Source of the DNA: Streptomyces triticisoli
GTDB taxonomy: Bacteria; Actinomycetota; Actinomycetes; Streptomycetales; Streptomycetaceae
DNA length: 41,949 bases
Assembly (NCBI RefSeq): GCF_003270085.1
Contig: NZ_QFDQ01000278.1
Coordinates: 1 to 41,949 of the forward strand
Direction: 5' to 3'
Positions within the stretch are counted from its first letter, which is position 1; each line of letters opens with the position of its first letter. A program made the translations under genes and the position numbers. Shown piece by piece: positions 7,740 through 15,737 of the stretch. The notes beneath the pieces were generated by a model that worked only from the letters and a program-made list of their open reading frames with translations, ran no database searches and was not told the origin of the DNA.

Positions 7740-9694
7740 GCACCGCGACCCGGCTGCTGCCGCATCCGATGGAGGAGGCCCGCGACGCCCTCCAGGCGTT
7801 CCTGGACGGCCACTTCGGCGCCGACGCCCCGCGGGTCGTGCCGGTCGGTACCGTCGGCGCGGGGGGCGGGGACGCCGGAGCCCCGGACCCCTGGGCCGCG
7901 GACCGACCGGCGGCGCTGGTCCACGTCAGTGCCTCGGCGGTCCTGCTCGGCCCCTGGGGCGGCGACGGCAGCGCGCCCGCCTGCGGCCGCTGTCTCTCCG
8001 TACGGTGGCAGCGGCTGCGCAGCCGCAGCGAGCGCAACGCCCTGGAGACCGGCGGCCCCGACGGGCCCCGCCCGGCCGGTGCCTGGCCGCTGCTCACCGG
8101 TCACGTCCAGGACACCGTGGCCGCGCTGTGCGAGGCCCTGCTGCGCGGGCCCCGCCCGGTGCCTCCCGCCGCACACCCGGCGGACCGCGCCCTGCCCCAG
8201 GTGACCCGGCTGGACCTGACGAACCTGCTGGTCAGGACGTTCCCGCTGCTCGCCGACCCGCTCTGTCCCGACTGCGGTCCCCGCGCCCGGACCCAGACGG
8301 CGGACGACGTCCGGCCGCTCACCCTCGCCCCGCGTCCCAAGCCGGATCCCGGCACCTACCGGCTGCGTTCGGCCTTCTCGTACCCCCTCCCCACCGACGC
8401 CCTGGCCAATCCGGTCTGCGGCGCCCTGGGGGCCGGCACCTGGACCGACGTCACCTCGTCCACCACCGCTCCGGTGGCCGGCAGCGCGTTCGTCCGGGGG
8501 TACGCGGGGCTCCACGACGTCACCTGGAGCGGGCAGGAGAACTCCTTCGCCACCAGCCGCCGGCTCGCGTTCCTGGAGGGCCTGGAACGGTACGCGGGCA
8601 CCCACCGGCGCGGCGGCTCGGCGCCGGTGGTCGGCTCCTACGACGAGTTGAGGGCCGACGCGGTCGACCCCGCGGTGTGCGGCCTGTACAGCGACGAGAC
8701 CTACCGCGACGACCCCTTCGTGGAGCCTTTCGACCCCGGCCGGCGCATCCCCTGGGAGTGGGGCTGGTCGCTGCGGGACGAGCGTCCCGTCCTGGTGCCG
8801 TCGCGGCTGGTCTACTACAGCATCCCCCTGGCCGACGACAACTTCGTCTTCGAGTGCTCCAACGGCTGTGCCATCGGCGGCTGCCTCGAGGAGGCGGTCC
8901 TGGGCGGCCTGCTCGAACTCGTCGAGCGCGACTCCTTCCTGAACGGCTGGTACGGCGCGGCCCGGCTGCCCCGCATCGACCTGGGGACGGTCGGCAGTCC
9001 CACGGCCGCCGCCATGGCCGAGCGGGCCGCCCTGCAGGGTTACGACGTGCACGTCTTCGACAACCGGATCGACCTGGCGATCCCGGCCGTCACCGTGGTC
9101 GGCGTCCGCCGGGACGGGGGTCCGGGCACCCTGTCCTTCGCGGCGGCGGCCTCGCTGGATCCGAGGTCCGCGGTCGAGGGGGCGCTGTCCGAGGTGCTGA
9201 GCTACATCCCGCACCTGGCCCGGCAGACCGCCGAACGCCGCGGCGAACTGGAGGCCATGGCCGACGACTTCTTCCTGGTACGCCATCTGAAGGACCACCC
9301 CCAGCTCTACGGGCTGCCCCGCATGGCCGAGTACGCGCGCGGCTATCTGGAGCCGTCCGAGGCCCGCCCCTTCGACGAGGTGTACCGGGACTGGGAGAGC
9401 CACGGCCGCCCCCGCACCGGTGACCTGCGCGACGACGTCGCCGTGGTCAGGGACGAACTGGTCCGGGCGGGTCATGACGTCATCGTCGTCGACCAGACCT
9501 CGCCCGAGCAGGAGCGGATGGGGCTGCGGACGGTCAGTACGGTGGTGCCGGGGCTGCTGCCGATCGACTTCGGTTGGAACCGGCAGCGGGCCCTGCTGAT
9601 GCCCCGGCTGCGCACCGCGCTCCGTCGCGGCGGGCACCGGGACCGCGACCTCACCGACGCGGAGATCCGCCGGGCCCCGCACCCCTTCCCCTGA
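7736..9694 (+). CDS. YcaO azoline-forming cyclodehydratase (TOMM D protein) with tetra-Cys N-terminal domain
   Basis: A 652-residue YcaO protein that should use ATP to cyclise Cys/Ser/Thr of the precursor to azolines, which the SagB enzyme then oxidises. Residues 1-200 form an N-terminal domain with two CxxC pairs (C83/C86 and C177/C180), the zinc-site pattern of thiopeptide-type cyclodehydratases. The YcaO domain follows, with SRRLAFLEGLERYAG and GGCLEEAVLGGLLELVERDSF containing the ATP/Mg-binding Glu residues. The protein ends in PHPFP, the C-terminal PxPxP motif of azoline-forming YcaO enzymes. It overlaps the permease gene by ATGA. Thiopeptide YcaO enzymes of this length normally need a separate ocin-ThiF partner carrying the leader-binding RRE; none is visible in the window, so it may lie upstream. 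The role is highly probable. Confidence 0.94.
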   Translation: MSTATRLLPHPMEEARDALQAFLDGHFGADAPRVVPVGTVGAGGGDAGAPDPWAADRPAALVHVSASAVLLGPWGGDGSAPACGRCLSVRWQRLRSRSERNALETGGPDGPRPAGAWPLLTGHVQDTVAALCEALLRGPRPVPPAAHPADRALPQVTRLDLTNLLVRTFPLLADPLCPDCGPRARTQTADDVRPLTLAPRPKPDPGTYRLRSAFSYPLPTDALANPVCGALGAGTWTDVTSSTTAPVAGSAFVRGYAGLHDVTWSGQENSFATSRRLAFLEGLERYAGTHRRGGSAPVVGSYDELRADAVDPAVCGLYSDETYRDDPFVEPFDPGRRIPWEWGWSLRDERPVLVPSRLVYYSIPLADDNFVFECSNGCAIGGCLEEAVLGGLLELVERDSFLNGWYGAARLPRIDLGTVGSPTAAAMAERAALQGYDVHVFDNRIDLAIPAVTVVGVRRDGGPGTLSFAAAASLDPRSAVEGALSEVLSYIPHLARQTAERRGELEAMADDFFLVRHLKDHPQLYGLPRMAEYARGYLEPSEARPFDEVYRDWESHGRPRTGDLRDDVAVVRDELVRAGHDVIVVDQTSPEQERMGLRTVSTVVPGLLPIDFGWNRQRALLMPRLRTALRRGGHRDRDLTDAEIRRAPHPFP

Positions 9695-9727
9695 GCCCAC
9701 CTCCCCTCTGAGCCCGCCTCCCCTCAC

Positions 9728-9759
9728 CCGGGCCTCCCCGCGCCGCGGCGGAGGCCCGG
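9728..9759 (+). terminator. Hairpin after the YcaO gene
   Basis: A perfect 10-bp inverted repeat, CCGGGCCTCC and GGAGGCCCGG, around a 12-base GC-rich loop lies 33 bases after the YcaO stop and 20 bases before the amidohydrolase start. There is no T-run. It could end the RiPP operon or only attenuate read-through into the next gene. Confidence 0.6.
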
Positions 9760-9779
9760 CCGTTCCCCGGAGTCCGCCG

Positions 9780-11126
9780 ATGAACCCGCCGTCCCACCAC
9801 GCCCCGGCACCGGCCCCGGAACAGGCCGGCCACGACACCCCGCCCACGTCCGGTCGCGGCTCGCCGCCACCGGGTGCGGAGAACCTCCTCGTCCGCGCCG
9901 GGGACGTCCTGCGGCCCGCCCTCGCCCTCTACCTGGACCTGCACGCGCATCCGGAACCGTCCGGGCAGGAGGCCCGCACCGCGGACCGCTTCGGCCGACG
10001 CCTCGCGGCGGCGGGCTGCGAGGTCACCCACGGGGTGGGCGGCCACGGCGTCGTCGGTGTGCTCCGCAACGGGGACGGGCCCCGCGTCTGGCTGCGGGCG
10101 GAGCTCGACGCGCTCCCGATGCGCGAGCGGACCGGGCTGCCGTACGCCAGCCGCCGCACCGACGCCATGCACGCGTGCGGCCACGACCTGCACCTGGCCG
10201 CGGCGGCCGGCGCCGCGGACCTGCTCGCCCGCCTGTCCGACCGGTGGCGGGGCACCCTGCTGGTGGTGGGGCAGCCGGCCGAGGAGACCCTCAGCGGGGC
10301 CGAGGCCATGCTGAGCGACGGACTGTACGAACGGTTCGGCAGGCCCGGCGTCGTCCTCGCCCAGCATGCCGCGCCGCTGCCCTCCGGCACGGTCGCGCAC
10401 GCGCCGGACGGGACGCCGATGGCGGCGGCCGGCGCGGTGCTCGACGTGGTGCTGCACGGGCAGGGCGGGCACGCCGCCACCCCTCACCTGGCGGTGGATC
10501 CGGTCGTCGCCGCGGCCGCCGTCGTCACCCGGCTCCAGACCGTCGTCGCCCGCGAGACCGCGCCCGCCGACCAGGTGACGCTGACCGTGGGCACCCTGCG
10601 GGCCGGAACGGCCGCCAACGTCATACCGGACCGCGCCGAACTCGGCGTCGGGGTCCGCGCGTCGAGCGAGGCGTCCCTCGACCGGGCGCTGACCGCGGTG
10701 CGCCGTATCGTCCTCGCCGAGAGCGCCGCCGCGGGCGCCCCGCGGGAACCCGAGGTGACCGTCGCCTCCCGCTCGGCGGCCCTGCGGTGCGATCCGCACA
10801 CCACCGACGCGATACGGCGCGCCCACGCCGGACTCCTGGGGTCCGGGCGGGTCCTGTCCTGGCCGGGTTCGATGGCCACGGAGGACTTCCCGCTGTTCGG
10901 GGACGCCGGAGCCGCTGTGCACGGGCAGCACGGCGTCCCGCTGGTCTACTGGATGCTGGGCGTGGTGGGCGCGGACGCCTGGCGCCGGGCGACGGCCGAC
11001 GGCCCCGACGCCTCACCGCCGGCCCCGAACCACTCCCCGCACTTCGCCCCCCACGTCGGCAGCGCCCTGCGCCCCGCGATCGCCGCGCTGACAAGTGCGG
11101 CACTCGACCGGTTCGCCGCCGCGTGA
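9780..11126 (+). CDS. M20-family amidohydrolase/peptidase
   Basis: A 448-residue zinc hydrolase of the M20D type (hippurate/IAA-amino-acid hydrolase-like). After a Pro-rich stretch of about 35 residues come YLDLHAHPEPSGQE, LRAELDALPMRE, MHACGHDLH (metal ligands), GQPAEE (catalytic Glu region) and, in the dimerisation domain, HGQGGHAATP. The C-terminal NHSPHF supplies the last conserved His. These proteins cleave amide bonds of N-acyl or peptide substrates in the cytoplasm. The start ATG is preceded by GGAG with seven bases of spacing. It follows the RiPP operon in the same direction but is separated by a hairpin, so it may be expressed separately. A role in trimming the RiPP or degrading the leader is possible but only suggested by position. 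Confidence 0.88.
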   Translation: MNPPSHHAPAPAPEQAGHDTPPTSGRGSPPPGAENLLVRAGDVLRPALALYLDLHAHPEPSGQEARTADRFGRRLAAAGCEVTHGVGGHGVVGVLRNGDGPRVWLRAELDALPMRERTGLPYASRRTDAMHACGHDLHLAAAAGAADLLARLSDRWRGTLLVVGQPAEETLSGAEAMLSDGLYERFGRPGVVLAQHAAPLPSGTVAHAPDGTPMAAAGAVLDVVLHGQGGHAATPHLAVDPVVAAAAVVTRLQTVVARETAPADQVTLTVGTLRAGTAANVIPDRAELGVGVRASSEASLDRALTAVRRIVLAESAAAGAPREPEVTVASRSAALRCDPHTTDAIRRAHAGLLGSGRVLSWPGSMATEDFPLFGDAGAAVHGQHGVPLVYWMLGVVGADAWRRATADGPDASPPAPNHSPHFAPHVGSALRPAIAALTSAALDRFAAA

Positions 11127-11139
11127 GGGACCGGCGATC

Positions 11140-11169
11140 GGGCGGGCTCCTGCCCGCTACGGCCCGCCC
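11140..11169. terminator. Bidirectional terminator candidate between convergent genes
   Basis: Between the convergent stops at 11126 and 11199, GGGCGGGC (11140-11147) can pair either with GCCCGC at 11152-11157 (four-base loop) or with GCCCGCCC at 11162-11169. Position and symmetry suit a shared terminator for the amidohydrolase and the site-2 protease. Confidence 0.55.
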
Positions 11170-11198
11170 GGTGGTGCCCCGGTGGTGCCGGACCGCGG

Positions 11199-12341
11199 TC
11201 ACAGGCCGGCGCGCCGCCCGGGGGCGGTGTTCATCAGCCAGTTCACCGTACGGCTCACGTCGGAGAGCGAGACGATTCCGACGAGCCTGCCGTCGGCCAC
11301 GACCAGGACCCGGTGCTCGGCGCCCGGCTGCATGCGTGGCAGCAGGTCCGCCAGCGGGCTGTCCGGCCCCACCACGGTGACCTGCGACAGCGGCACCATC
11401 ACCGCCCTCATCGGCACGGCATGGGCCTCGGCCTGCGGCACCCGTCTGGCGCTGTCGAGGGTCACCAGCCCGAGCGGGGTCCCGTCCTCGGTCACCGGGA
11501 ACGCCGAGTGCCGGTAGCGGTAGCTCGCACCGGTGAGGAAGTCCGCGACCGTGGTGTCCGCGGGAACCGTGAGGGGTTCGGGCGTCATGGCCTCCCGCAC
11601 CGGGACGCCGGCGAGCACGCCGCGCAACTGGGCCTGCCGTCCCTCGGCGGTGGCGGCCGTGATGAGGAACCAGCCGATCAGTGCCAGCCACAGACCGCCG
11701 AACGCGCCGCTCCTCATGAACGCGATCAGCCCGAGCACCACGAGCAGCCACCCGAGGACCCGCCCCGCCGCGGTCGCGCCGGCCGTCGCCCGCAGCCGGT
11801 CCCCCGTGCGCCACCACAGGAACGCGCGCAGCAGCCTGCCGCCGTCGAGCGGGGCGGCGGGCAGCGCGTTGAAGAGCGCGAGCAGCACGTTGATGCCCGC
11901 CAGCCAGGCCACCATCTCCACCACGACCCCGGACACGGACGCCATGTCGAGCAGCCAGTCACCAAGCGCGAAGAGCCCGCCCAGCAGGAGGCTGACGAGC
12001 GGGCCGACACCGGCGATCCTCAGCTCCGCGCCGGGACTGGACGCCTCCGACTTGAGCCGGGCCGCCCCGCCCAGCAGCCACAGCACGATGTCGTCCACCT
12101 CGACCCCGTTGCGCCGGGCCACGACGGCGTGCGCCAGCTCGTGTGCGAGCAGGGAGGCGAAGAAGATCACGGCGGTGCAGAGGCCGGCCGCCCAGTACAC
12201 CGGCCAGCCGCGCCCCGGATGCGCCTGTGGAAGGCGGCCCTGCGCCAGGCCGAACGCGATGATCGCGAAGATGAACAGGACGCTCCAGTTCACGCCGACC
12301 CGGATCCCCGCGATCCGTCCCAGAACGAACGTCGCCCGCAC
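11199..12341 (-). CDS. Site-2 protease family (M50B) membrane protein with C-terminal CBS pair
   Basis: A 380-residue intramembrane metalloprotease homologue. Hydrophobic helices carry the zinc motif HELAH at 67-71 and LDGG with Asp166 as the third ligand, so the active site is intact. From about residue 245 a pair of CBS domains (VREAMTPEPLTVPADTTVADFL; HRVLVVADGRLVGIVSLSDV) follows; such domains usually bind adenosyl nucleotides and may gate activity. Actinobacterial proteins of this build are often associated with stress responses. The GTG start at 12341 has a strong GAGGAG seven bases upstream. It is transcribed towards the M20 gene and is probably not part of the RiPP cluster; it is also unlike the cluster's own M50 protein, which has no CBS domains. 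Substrate unknown. Confidence 0.9.
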   Translation of the reverse strand: MRATFVLGRIAGIRVGVNWSVLFIFAIIAFGLAQGRLPQAHPGRGWPVYWAAGLCTAVIFFASLLAHELAHAVVARRNGVEVDDIVLWLLGGAARLKSEASSPGAELRIAGVGPLVSLLLGGLFALGDWLLDMASVSGVVVEMVAWLAGINVLLALFNALPAAPLDGGRLLRAFLWWRTGDRLRATAGATAAGRVLGWLLVVLGLIAFMRSGAFGGLWLALIGWFLITAATAEGRQAQLRGVLAGVPVREAMTPEPLTVPADTTVADFLTGASYRYRHSAFPVTEDGTPLGLVTLDSARRVPQAEAHAVPMRAVMVPLSQVTVVGPDSPLADLLPRMQPGAEHRVLVVADGRLVGIVSLSDVSRTVNWLMNTAPGRRAGL

Positions 12342-12512
12342 CGCTCTCTCCTCTGCTCACACCGTCACCCGCTCCAGTACACCCTCGGGCCCGCGGCTTC
12401 GCGCGCTGAAGAGGCCGGAGAGCGGCCCGGGGTGTGACCGTTCCCGCGCAAGGACCGGGCGGGCTGAGGCGTACACGCGCCGAGCCGGTACGGCAGACAG
12501 CCGTGGCACCGT

Positions 12513-12566
12513 CCCCGCGTTCGGGCACTTCCCCGCGTTCGGGCACTCCCCCGCGGTCAGGCGCTC
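12513..12566. repeat. Three tandem 18-bp repeats overlapping the end of a siderophore synthetase gene
   Basis: Three copies of an 18-base unit beginning CCCCGCGTTCGGGCACT lie at 12513-12530, 12531-12548 and 12549-12566. The first two differ by one base. The third has diverged, and it contains the stop codon (12557-12559) and last codons of the minus-strand IucA/IucC gene. Confidence 0.8.
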
Positions 12567-14098
12567 GCCAGCGGGTTCGGCAGGGGCTGGTAGTGGGCGG
12601 CGGCGCCGTCGGCGCCCGTCCAGCGCAGCAGGAGGTTGGTCTTGCCGGGCAGGGTGGGTGCGGTGAGCAGGGCAGGGATCTCGGGCAGGTCGTGGCGGGC
12701 GAGTTCGCGGCGGACGGCGGGCCAGGGGTTCAGCCCCGGGTGGCGTTCGGCGAGGGCGGCGGCGATCTCGCTGAGATGGTTGACGACCAGGCAGTACACC
12801 AGCCGCTCCCATCCGGCGTCCCGGGAGACGTCCGGCAGCAGCCTGACGCCCTCGGCGTCCCGGAACAGCGCCTGTACGGGGAGGCCGGCGGCGTCCACGG
12901 CGACCAGGGAGTTCTGCAGGTGGGCCTCCAGGACGACGCCGTGCCGGGCGAAGACCCCGAGGGCCGGGGGCACGACCTGGCGCAGATACGCCTCCCACCA
13001 CACCGCCGGGTCCACCGGGCCGTCGAGCGGGTTGCCGTCGAAGCCCTCGGCGAGGGCCGCGGCGAGCAGCGGGATCGCGCCGGGCAGCACGTGCCGGCCC
13101 AGCCCGTCGCGGACGACGACGGCCAGCTCCTCGAAGGCGAAGGCGGCGGTGCGGTAGCCGCGGTCGCGCAGCCAGGCCGCCGGGCCGCCCAGTCCGGCGA
13201 AGGCGGTCGCCGCCGCCGTGTCCGTGCGGCGCAGTCTCAGCAGGTCGTGCCGCCACAGCCGCCGTACGTCGTTGGTGATGCGCACGTCCAGGCTGAACTT
13301 CAGGAACAGGTCCGCGCCGTCCGCGCCGTCCGCACCGGGGATCCGGACGGTGCGGACCGCCGCCGTGGGCCACACCTCGGCGGCGGTCCTGCCCAGCCGC
13401 AGCAGCCGGCCGTCGGCGTGGGCGTCGGCGAGGTCGCGGCCGGCCAGGTCCAGCTGCCAGGGATGGGCGGGCAGCAGCCGGTAGCCGGGCGGGGCCTGGC
13501 CGAGCGCGTCGAGCGCCGAGGTGTCGCCCTCCTCGACGACCATGTCCTCGCGCACTCCGAGCAGCACCAGCGGGAAGCGGGCGTGCGCCTCGGGCGCGTA
13601 CGGCAGCCAGGAGGTGACCGGGCCGCCGCCGCGCGCCTTGGGCGCCGGGTGGTACGGGTGGCCGGTGACGAGGGCCTGCTCGGACCGGAGGTACGGGTCG
13701 CCGGGCGCCGTCGCCCGGTCGCGGGCGGCGAGCAGCGCCGCCACCGCGACCCGGCTGTCGATCATCTCGGCGGGCAGCTCGTCGTTGGACAGACCCGTGT
13801 GCCGGCGCAGCTCCTCGGCCACCAGTTTGACCAGTTCCGTGTGGCCGACGCGCTGCCAGCCGCCCACCGCCGTACGCACCTCGGGAGCGGTGGGCCGGCG
13901 TCCGCCGTCGACCCGCAGCAGCCGACCGCTGCCCGGCAGCCGGTACACCCGCCGCCCGTCCGGGTCCGGGTGGGGCTGCGCCACCTCGCGGATCAGGCAG
14001 TTCAGCAGGGGGGCGGCCGCGTGGGCGTCGGCGCGCTCGGCGATGTCGTCTGTGGGGGGCGTGAGCTCCATGTGCTCCATTCGGTCCATTCGGTCCAT
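12557..14098 (-). CDS. IucA/IucC family NRPS-independent siderophore synthetase
   Basis: A 513-residue adenylating enzyme that should join a carboxylate (often citrate or succinate-derived) to an amine or hydroxylamine during siderophore assembly. Visible family motifs are TGHPYHPAPKARGG, LLPAHPWQ, KFSLDVRITNDVR, GVVLEAHLQNSLV, LFRDAEGVRLLPD and PGKTNLLLRWTG, all in the usual order. Four in-frame ATGs occur close together (14098, 14089, 14080, 14071). I use the first; GGAG sits just before the last, so the true N-terminus may be nine residues shorter. It is divergent from a second synthetase gene across an 85-base gap. No transporter, monooxygenase or decarboxylase gene is nearby, so the pathway cannot be completed from this window. 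Confidence 0.9.
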   Translation of the reverse strand: MDRMDRMEHMELTPPTDDIAERADAHAAAPLLNCLIREVAQPHPDPDGRRVYRLPGSGRLLRVDGGRRPTAPEVRTAVGGWQRVGHTELVKLVAEELRRHTGLSNDELPAEMIDSRVAVAALLAARDRATAPGDPYLRSEQALVTGHPYHPAPKARGGGPVTSWLPYAPEAHARFPLVLLGVREDMVVEEGDTSALDALGQAPPGYRLLPAHPWQLDLAGRDLADAHADGRLLRLGRTAAEVWPTAAVRTVRIPGADGADGADLFLKFSLDVRITNDVRRLWRHDLLRLRRTDTAAATAFAGLGGPAAWLRDRGYRTAAFAFEELAVVVRDGLGRHVLPGAIPLLAAALAEGFDGNPLDGPVDPAVWWEAYLRQVVPPALGVFARHGVVLEAHLQNSLVAVDAAGLPVQALFRDAEGVRLLPDVSRDAGWERLVYCLVVNHLSEIAAALAERHPGLNPWPAVRRELARHDLPEIPALLTAPTLPGKTNLLLRWTGADGAAAHYQPLPNPLASA

Positions 14099-14183
14099 AC
14101 GTCCACACGGTGCGAAGGTGATCAGTATGTCTGCCCGGCGCGCGCTAACGTGACGCTCGGACCCGTACCGGAGGAGCCAGACC

Positions 14184-15728
14184 GTGCGCCGTTCCCCGAC
14201 CGTCGAGACCGAGGTCGCCGAGGAGCTGGCCGCCGTGCGCCCCGACCTGGTCTCACGGTACGCGGCACAGCTGTGCGGCGCGCGGGCCGCCGTGCTGACC
14301 CGGCTGTGGCGGGCGCTCGCCTTCGAGCCGTTGCCGTGGGTCACCGGCCGGGAGCGGGTACGGGACGGGCTCGTCCTGCGGCTCTCCGACGGCCGTCGGC
14401 TGCAGGGCCCGCCGGCGGACCCGTACGCCACGGCCGCGTACGTCACCACCGTGCTCCTGGACGGGACGGCCCACGACGATCCGGCGCGCCTGATGACGGA
14501 CCTCGCCGTGCCGCACGGCAGTTCCCTCGCCGCTGAACTGGGGCACAGCGTGGCCTCGTTGGCGCTGTCCCGGGCCGATCAGCCGGCTCCCGCCGGGGCT
14601 CATCCGGAAGGGTGGCCGGTGGAGGACTGGGAGGGGGAGCAGAGGGTGGTCGACGGCCACCCCTTCCACCCCAACTGTCGTTCCCGGCCCGGCTTCTCGG
14701 TGGCCGAGCAACTGGCGTACGGGCCCGAGCACCGGCCGTCGGTCGGACTGGGACTGCTGCCGGTGCGGGTGTCCGAGTGTCTGGTGAGCGGAGTGTGGCC
14801 GGAAGGGCTGCGGGACGGCGGGCGGCTGCTGCTCCCCGTGCACCCCTGGCAGGCGGCGCACGTGCTCAGGCGGCCGTGCGAGGACGGTGGTCTCGTGGCG
14901 CACCCGCTGATGTCCCTGCGTACCCTGGCCGTCCCCGGCGGGCCGCACGTCAAGACGGCGCTCAGTGCCCGGCTGACGTCGTCGGTGCGGGACATCTCGC
15001 TGGGCTCGATCGCCGCGTCGGCGGCCCTGTCCGCGTTCGCGGCGGATCTGGCGGCCCGTTCGGACGGCCTGCTGCACATCACCCGCACGCTGGGCGCGGC
15101 CGGCGCGGGGTCCGCCGATCTGGCGGCGTTGTGGCGCGAGTCGCCGCGGACGTATGCCGGCGAGGGGGAACACGTACTGCCCGTGGCCGCGCTTTCCACC
15201 CTGGACCTGCCCAACTCCCCCGCCTGGCTGGCCGACTTCACTCGCCTGGCCCTCACCGTGTGCATGCGGCTGCTGGAGTGGGGCGTGGCCCTGGAGGCGC
15301 ACGGTCAGAACCTGCTCGTCGTGCTGTCCGGGTCGGGGGCTCCCCTGCGGCTGGTCTACCGGGACCTTGCCGACATCCGTGTGAGCCCCGCCCGGCTGTC
15401 CCGACACGGCATCCCCGTACCGGAGTTGCCCGACCGGAACCTCACCGACGACCCGACCGTGCTGCGCCGCAAGCTGTTCGGCTCGCTGGTGGCGGGCGCG
15501 CTGGCCGGAACGGCCGGGTCGGGGGCCGCGCTGCGGGCGGCGCTGGAGACCGCCGTACGGGACCTGCCGCGCACCCCGGATCTGGCGGCACTGCGCGAAC
15601 AGCCTTTGCCTGCCAAGGCGTTGACGCTGATGCGGCTGTCCCCCGGGACGCCCGGCGACCAGTGGACCGAACTGCCCAACCCGCTCGTTCCGCAAGCCGT
15701 TTTGGCCACCGGCGTGTTCGGTCAATAG
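14184..15728 (+). CDS. IucA/IucC family NRPS-independent siderophore synthetase (second, divergent)
   Basis: A 514-residue IucA/IucC protein divergent from its paralogue at 12557-14098. It shares the order of motifs: VDGHPFHPNCRSRPGF, LLLPVHPWQ, HVKTALSARLTSSVRDIS, GVALEAHGQNLLV, LVYRDLADIRVSP and, near the end, LPAKALTLMRLS. The set of ATP- and substrate-binding residues therefore looks complete. The GTG start at 14184 has GGAGGAG ten bases upstream. Two NIS synthetases normally act in sequence on one scaffold. The divergent 85-base spacer should hold both promoters, but I see no clear copy of the Streptomyces DmdR iron box there. The stop lies nine bases before the VWA gene, so read-through is possible. 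Confidence 0.9.
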   Translation: MRRSPTVETEVAEELAAVRPDLVSRYAAQLCGARAAVLTRLWRALAFEPLPWVTGRERVRDGLVLRLSDGRRLQGPPADPYATAAYVTTVLLDGTAHDDPARLMTDLAVPHGSSLAAELGHSVASLALSRADQPAPAGAHPEGWPVEDWEGEQRVVDGHPFHPNCRSRPGFSVAEQLAYGPEHRPSVGLGLLPVRVSECLVSGVWPEGLRDGGRLLLPVHPWQAAHVLRRPCEDGGLVAHPLMSLRTLAVPGGPHVKTALSARLTSSVRDISLGSIAASAALSAFAADLAARSDGLLHITRTLGAAGAGSADLAALWRESPRTYAGEGEHVLPVAALSTLDLPNSPAWLADFTRLALTVCMRLLEWGVALEAHGQNLLVVLSGSGAPLRLVYRDLADIRVSPARLSRHGIPVPELPDRNLTDDPTVLRRKLFGSLVAGALAGTAGSGAALRAALETAVRDLPRTPDLAALREQPLPAKALTLMRLSPGTPGDQWTELPNPLVPQAVLATGVFGQ

Positions 15729-15737
15729 GATCCGCCG

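Noticed and set aside
7595..9847. 750-codon open frame antisense to the YcaO gene
   Set aside because: Same cause; the YcaO protein on the other strand has clear domain motifs and operon overlaps.
12342..12512. tRNA or small RNA gene between the site-2 protease and siderophore synthetase genes
   Set aside because: No T-loop sequence or cloverleaf; only a weak distant pairing (TCACACC at 12357, GGTGTGA at 12431).
14099..14183. Iron box (DmdR/IdeR palindrome) between the siderophore synthetases
   Set aside because: Searched by eye for a TTAGGTTAGGCT-like dyad; no convincing match.
12434..14536. 700-codon open frame antisense to the first siderophore synthetase
   Set aside because: The minus-strand frame has all IucA/IucC motifs; this one has none.
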